Assembly: GCA_000963575.1 (NCBI GenBank)
Contig: CP011077.1
Location: 1,612,001 to 1,676,000 of the forward strand
Length of the DNA stretch: 64,000 nucleotides
From: Klebsiella michiganensis
Lineage (GTDB): Bacteria; Pseudomonadota; Gammaproteobacteria; Enterobacterales; Enterobacteriaceae
Reading direction: 5' to 3'
Part shown: positions 60,405 through 64,000 of the stretch, piece by piece
Layout: each line of letters opens with the position of its first letter
Numbering within the stretch: position 1 is the first letter of the stretch
The notes under the pieces: generated by a model
The model's input: the letters and a program-made list of their open reading frames with translations, nothing else
Told to the model about the DNA's origin: nothing
The model's database searches: none
Made by a program: the position numbers and the translations under genes

Positions 60405-61958
60405 ATGAAACATAAAGCAAATATGATGAAAGTGTCCTGGCTTGGCGCTGCGGTAATGTTGTCCCTTTATACCACCTCGGTTTGGGCGTTCACTATCGAT
60501 GATGTCGCAAAACAGGCGAAAACCTTAGCGGGCAAGAGCTACGAAGCACCGAAAAGCAACCTGCCTTCGCAATTCCGCGAGATGAAATACGCGGACTACC
60601 AGCAGATCCAGTTTAATCACGATAAAGCTTACTGGAACAACATCAAGACCCCATTCAAGCTCGAGTTCTACCATCAGGGTATGTACTTCGACACGCCGGT
60701 AACCATCAACGAAGTGACCGCCACCGCGGTGCACCAGATCAAATACAATCCGGACTATTTTAACTTCGGTGATGTAAAGCACGATAAAGACACCGTAAAA
60801 GATCTCGGTTTTGCCGGGTTCAAAGTGCTCTATCCGATCAACAGCAAAGATAAGAACGACGAAATTGTCAGCATGCTCGGGGCGAGTTACTTCCGCGTGA
60901 TTGGCGCCGGCCAGGTGTATGGCCTGTCTGCCCGCGGTCTGGCGATTGATACCGCGTTACCGTCTGGCGAAGAGTTCCCGCGCTTCCGCGAATACTGGAT
61001 TGAACGTCCGAAACCAACGGATAAAACGTTAACCCTGTATGCACTGCTTGATTCCCCGCGAGCGACCGGGGCGTACCGGTTTGTTATCACCCCAGGGCGC
61101 GACACCGTGGTGAACGTGCAGTCCAAAGTTTATCTGCGTGACAAAGTGGGCAAACTGGGCGTCGCGCCACTGACCAGTATGTTCCTGTTTGGGCCAAATC
61201 AGCCGTCCCCAACGACTAACTTCCGCCCGGAGCTGCATGACTCTAACGGCCTGTCTATCCATGCCGGTAACGGCGAGTGGATCTGGCGTCCGCTGAACAA
61301 CCCGAAACACCTGGCCGTAAGCTCTTACGCCACGGAAAATCCGGTTGGCTTTGGTCTGTTGCAGCGTGGCCGTCAATTCTCCCGCTTTGAAGATTTAGAC
61401 GATCGTTACGATCAGCGCCCGAGCGCGTGGGTTGCTCCGGTAGGGGATTGGGGCAAAGGCCGCGTAGAGCTGGTTGAAATCCCAACCAACGACGAAACTA
61501 ATGACAACATCGTTGCCTACTGGACGCCGGACCAGCTGCCGGATCCGGGCAAAGAGATGAACTTTAAGTACACCATCACCTTTAGCCGCGACGAAGACAA
61601 AATGCATGCGCCGGATAACGCGTATGTGCTGCAAACTCGTCGTTCTACCGGGGATGTGAAGCAGTCGAACCTGATCCGCCAGCCGGACGGCACTATTGCG
61701 TTTGTGGTGGACTTTACCGGGGCAGACATGAAAAAACTGCCAGCCGATACGCCAGTCACCGCACAGACCAGCATCGGCGACAACGGTGAAATCGTTGACA
61801 GCCAGGTGCGCTATAACCCGGTCAACAAAGGCTGGCGTTTGACGCTGCGCGTGAAGCTGAAAGATGAGAAGAAGACGACGGAAATGCGTGCTGCGCTGGT
61901 CAACGGCGAGCAGACATTGAGTGAAACCTGGAGCTACCAGCTGCCTGCCAATGAATAA
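60405..61958 (+). CDS. opgG: Glucans biosynthesis protein OpgG
   Basis: A 517-residue periplasmic protein from this ATG (MKHKANMMKVSWL); starting at the later methionine (60423) gives 511, the usual E. coli figure. The signal peptide ends at VWA-F. It has a beta-sandwich carbohydrate-binding fold, and SSYATENPVGFGLLQRGRQF and LVEIPTNDETNDNIVAYW are highly conserved. It acts on the glucan backbone in the periplasm. Its last 8 nt overlap opgH. Confidence 0.96.
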   Translation: MKHKANMMKVSWLGAAVMLSLYTTSVWAFTIDDVAKQAKTLAGKSYEAPKSNLPSQFREMKYADYQQIQFNHDKAYWNNIKTPFKLEFYHQGMYFDTPVTINEVTATAVHQIKYNPDYFNFGDVKHDKDTVKDLGFAGFKVLYPINSKDKNDEIVSMLGASYFRVIGAGQVYGLSARGLAIDTALPSGEEFPRFREYWIERPKPTDKTLTLYALLDSPRATGAYRFVITPGRDTVVNVQSKVYLRDKVGKLGVAPLTSMFLFGPNQPSPTTNFRPELHDSNGLSIHAGNGEWIWRPLNNPKHLAVSSYATENPVGFGLLQRGRQFSRFEDLDDRYDQRPSAWVAPVGDWGKGRVELVEIPTNDETNDNIVAYWTPDQLPDPGKEMNFKYTITFSRDEDKMHAPDNAYVLQTRRSTGDVKQSNLIRQPDGTIAFVVDFTGADMKKLPADTPVTAQTSIGDNGEIVDSQVRYNPVNKGWRLTLRVKLKDEKKTTEMRAALVNGEQTLSETWSYQLPANE

Positions 61959-64000
61959 GTCTACTGAATTCTCGCCCGATTACATCGAAGCACTCCCGCT
62001 TTCTGCTGAGCAGAAGGCGGGTCTGCCTGCATCTGACCTTCAGGCGGTGCATGAGGCGCTTGATGCGCAGCATCACCATTTTGAACGTGCGGATGATTCT
62101 CCTCTGGCTTCGGTAAAAGCTCGCCTTGAGGCGAGCTGGCCGGGTTCCCTCGGCGGCGAACAGCTGATTACCGATGATGAAGGGCGCACTCAGCTTCAGG
62201 CCATGCCGAAAGCGACGCGTGCTTCTATGTTCCCGGATCCGTGGCGTACCAACCCGATTGGCCGTTTCTGGGATCGCCTGCTTGGCCGCGAAACGAAGTC
62301 TAAGTTCGCGTCTAAAGAAGAAGAGGCCTCTGAGCAGAAATGGCGTACCGTCGGCACGATTCGCCGCTACATTCTGCTGATCCTCACGCTGGCCCAAACC
62401 GTGGTCGCGACCTGGTACATGAAGACGATTCTTCCGTACCAGGGCTGGGCGCTGATTAACCCGGCGGACATGGGGGGCCAGGATCTGTGGGTCTCCTTCA
62501 TGCAGCTGCTGCCGTACATCCTGCAAAGCGGCATCCTGATCCTGTTTGCCGTGCTGTTCTGCTGGGTCTCTGCCGGTTTCTGGACCGCGCTGATGGGTTT
62601 CCTGCAGTTGCTGATGGGCAAAGACAAATACAGCATTTCTGCGTCAACGGTGGGGGATGAGCCTATCAACCCTGAGCACCGCACCGCGCTTATCATGCCG
62701 ATTTGCAATGAAGACGTAGATCGCGTGTTTGCCGGCCTGCGGGCAACGTGGGAATCCGTTAAAGCCACCGGGCAGCAGGCGCACTTCGATGTGTATATCC
62801 TGAGCGACAGCTACAACCCGGATATCTGCGTTGCGGAGCAAAAAGCCTGGATGGAGCTGATTGCGGAAGTGCAGGGCGAGGGGCAGATCTTCTACCGCCG
62901 CCGCCGCCGCCGCGTGAAGCGTAAAAGCGGCAATATCGATGACTTCTGCCGTCGCTGGGGGAACCAGTACAGCTACATGGTGGTGCTGGACGCCGACTCC
63001 GTAATGAGCGGTGACTGCCTGACCAACCTCGTGCGCCTGATGGAAGCGAACCCGAAGGCCGGTATTATTCAGTCTTCGCCAAAAGCATCCGGTATGGACA
63101 CCCTGTATGCGCGCTGCCAGCAGTTTGCTACCCGCGTTTACGGGCCGCTGTTTACCGCGGGCCTGCACTTCTGGCAGTTGGGGGAATCCCACTACTGGGG
63201 CCACAATGCCATTATTCGCGTGAAGCCGTTCATCGAACACTGTGCGCTGGCGCCGCTGCCGGGTGAAGGTAACTTTGCCGGTTCGATTCTTTCCCACGAC
63301 TTCGTAGAAGCCGCGCTGATGCGTCGTGCCGGCTGGGGCGTGTGGATTGCTTACGATCTGCCTGGCTCATACGAAGAACTGCCGCCGAACCTGCTGGACG
63401 AGCTGAAACGCGACCGTCGCTGGTGTCAGGGTAACCTGATGAACTTCCGTCTGTTCCTGGTGAAGGGTATGCACCCGGTTCACCGTGCGGTGTTCCTGAC
63501 CGGCGTTATGTCGTATCTGTCCGCCCCGCTATGGTTTATGTTCCTGGCACTCTCTACCGCGCTGCAGGTTGTACACGCTCTGACCGAGCCGCAGTACTTC
63601 CTCCAGCCGCGGCAGCTGTTCCCGGTCTGGCCGCAGTGGCGTCCAGAGCTGGCTATAGCGCTGTTTGCTTCGACCATGGTTCTGCTGTTCCTGCCTAAGC
63701 TCCTGAGCATCATTCTTATCTGGTGCAAAGGTTCTAAAGAGTACGGCGGCTTCCTGCGCGTGACCTGTTCACTGCTGCTGGAAGTGCTGTTCTCCGTGCT
63801 GCTGGCGCCGGTGCGTATGCTGTTCCACACCGTGTTTGTGGTCAGCGCGTTCCTGGGCTGGGAAGTGGTCTGGAACTCACCGCAGCGTGACGATGACTCC
63901 ACGCCGTGGGGCGAAGCCTTTATGCGCCACGGTTCTCAGCTGCTGCTGGGCCTGGTCTGGGCAGTAGGCATGGCCTGGCTGGATCTGCGCTTCCTGTTCT
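61951..64000 (+). CDS. opgH: Glucans biosynthesis glucosyltransferase OpgH (cut by window end)
   Basis: The first 683 codons of a protein of about 850 residues are present and the frame stays open to the window end. It is an inner-membrane GT2 glucosyltransferase: LIMPICNEDVDRVFAGLRAT opens the catalytic domain, VVLDADSVMSGD carries the DxD, and LKRDRRWCQGN is the Q/RxxRW-type motif. Transmembrane helices flank the catalytic domain (from about residue 140, and again after about 510). It polymerises the glucan backbone from UDP-glucose. The start overlaps opgG by 8 nt. Confidence 0.97.
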   Translation, partial: MNKSTEFSPDYIEALPLSAEQKAGLPASDLQAVHEALDAQHHHFERADDSPLASVKARLEASWPGSLGGEQLITDDEGRTQLQAMPKATRASMFPDPWRTNPIGRFWDRLLGRETKSKFASKEEEASEQKWRTVGTIRRYILLILTLAQTVVATWYMKTILPYQGWALINPADMGGQDLWVSFMQLLPYILQSGILILFAVLFCWVSAGFWTALMGFLQLLMGKDKYSISASTVGDEPINPEHRTALIMPICNEDVDRVFAGLRATWESVKATGQQAHFDVYILSDSYNPDICVAEQKAWMELIAEVQGEGQIFYRRRRRRVKRKSGNIDDFCRRWGNQYSYMVVLDADSVMSGDCLTNLVRLMEANPKAGIIQSSPKASGMDTLYARCQQFATRVYGPLFTAGLHFWQLGESHYWGHNAIIRVKPFIEHCALAPLPGEGNFAGSILSHDFVEAALMRRAGWGVWIAYDLPGSYEELPPNLLDELKRDRRWCQGNLMNFRLFLVKGMHPVHRAVFLTGVMSYLSAPLWFMFLALSTALQVVHALTEPQYFLQPRQLFPVWPQWRPELAIALFASTMVLLFLPKLLSIILIWCKGSKEYGGFLRVTCSLLLEVLFSVLLAPVRMLFHTVFVVSAFLGWEVVWNSPQRDDDSTPWGEAFMRHGSQLLLGLVWAVGMAWLDLRFLF

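Overview
The window is chromosomal DNA from a member of the Enterobacteriaceae that is not E. coli itself. The order agp-yccJ-wrbA-ymdF-rutR-putA-putP-efeUOB-phoH, followed later by a serine tRNA-ghrA-ycdXYZ-csgGFED/csgBAC-ymdAB-opgC/opgGH, follows the 23-24 minute region of the E. coli map, with blocks of accessory genes inserted or substituted. The genus cannot be fixed from the sequence alone.

Region by region. Positions 1-2254 hold a leftward operon (mtnB, an FGGY sugar kinase and the first codons of a third gene) behind a tandem MetJ operator. Positions 2406-8080 are a rightward zinc-starvation operon under a Zur box: folE2, a gamma-type carbonic anhydrase, a FecCDE-like ABC importer and a second dihydroorotase. 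Positions 8077-11671 carry a small membrane protein, an SDR/HxlR pair with three matching operators, and a LysR regulator divergent from a subclass B3 metallo-beta-lactamase of the RQK active-site type. Positions 11700-18200 are backbone (agp with a Pho box, yccJ, wrbA, ymdF, rutR) interrupted by an orphan Hcp module and an EamA transporter where E. coli has the rut operon. Positions 18253-29443 are the divergent putA/putP pair, the intact efeUOB iron/heme operon and phoH. Positions 29494-34978 are a complete chb (chitobiose) PTS operon with a ChiX small-RNA target site, followed by ygbA under an NsrR box and a NUDIX hydrolase.

Positions 35995-44154 are the most unusual part. Two identical tRNA-Ser(GGA) genes, each with its own promoter, bracket an RND multidrug efflux operon with a TetR regulator. 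Downstream of each tRNA lie tandem repeats of about 182 bp. Every unit repeats the last 18 nt of the tRNA (including CCA) and an intrinsic terminator, an arrangement that recalls the rtT repeats behind E. coli tyrT.

Positions 44296-64000 return to backbone: ghrA, ycdXYZ, both curli operons, ymdA, a LolA-like protein, a fhuD-fhuB-fcuA ferric hydroxamate block without fhuC, ymdB, opgC and opgG-opgH (opgH is cut by the window end). csgD has an in-frame amber codon at the start of its DNA-binding domain, so curli expression is predicted to be lost even though all curli structural and secretion genes are intact.

Other structural signals are two copies of a roughly 142-bp structured element, after agp and after putP, each sandwiched between two copies of the local terminator-like hairpin. 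Common themes are metal economy (Zur, Fur), envelope defence and export, and recognisable operators for MetJ, Zur, PhoB, PutA, Fur, NsrR, HxlR and TetR regulators.
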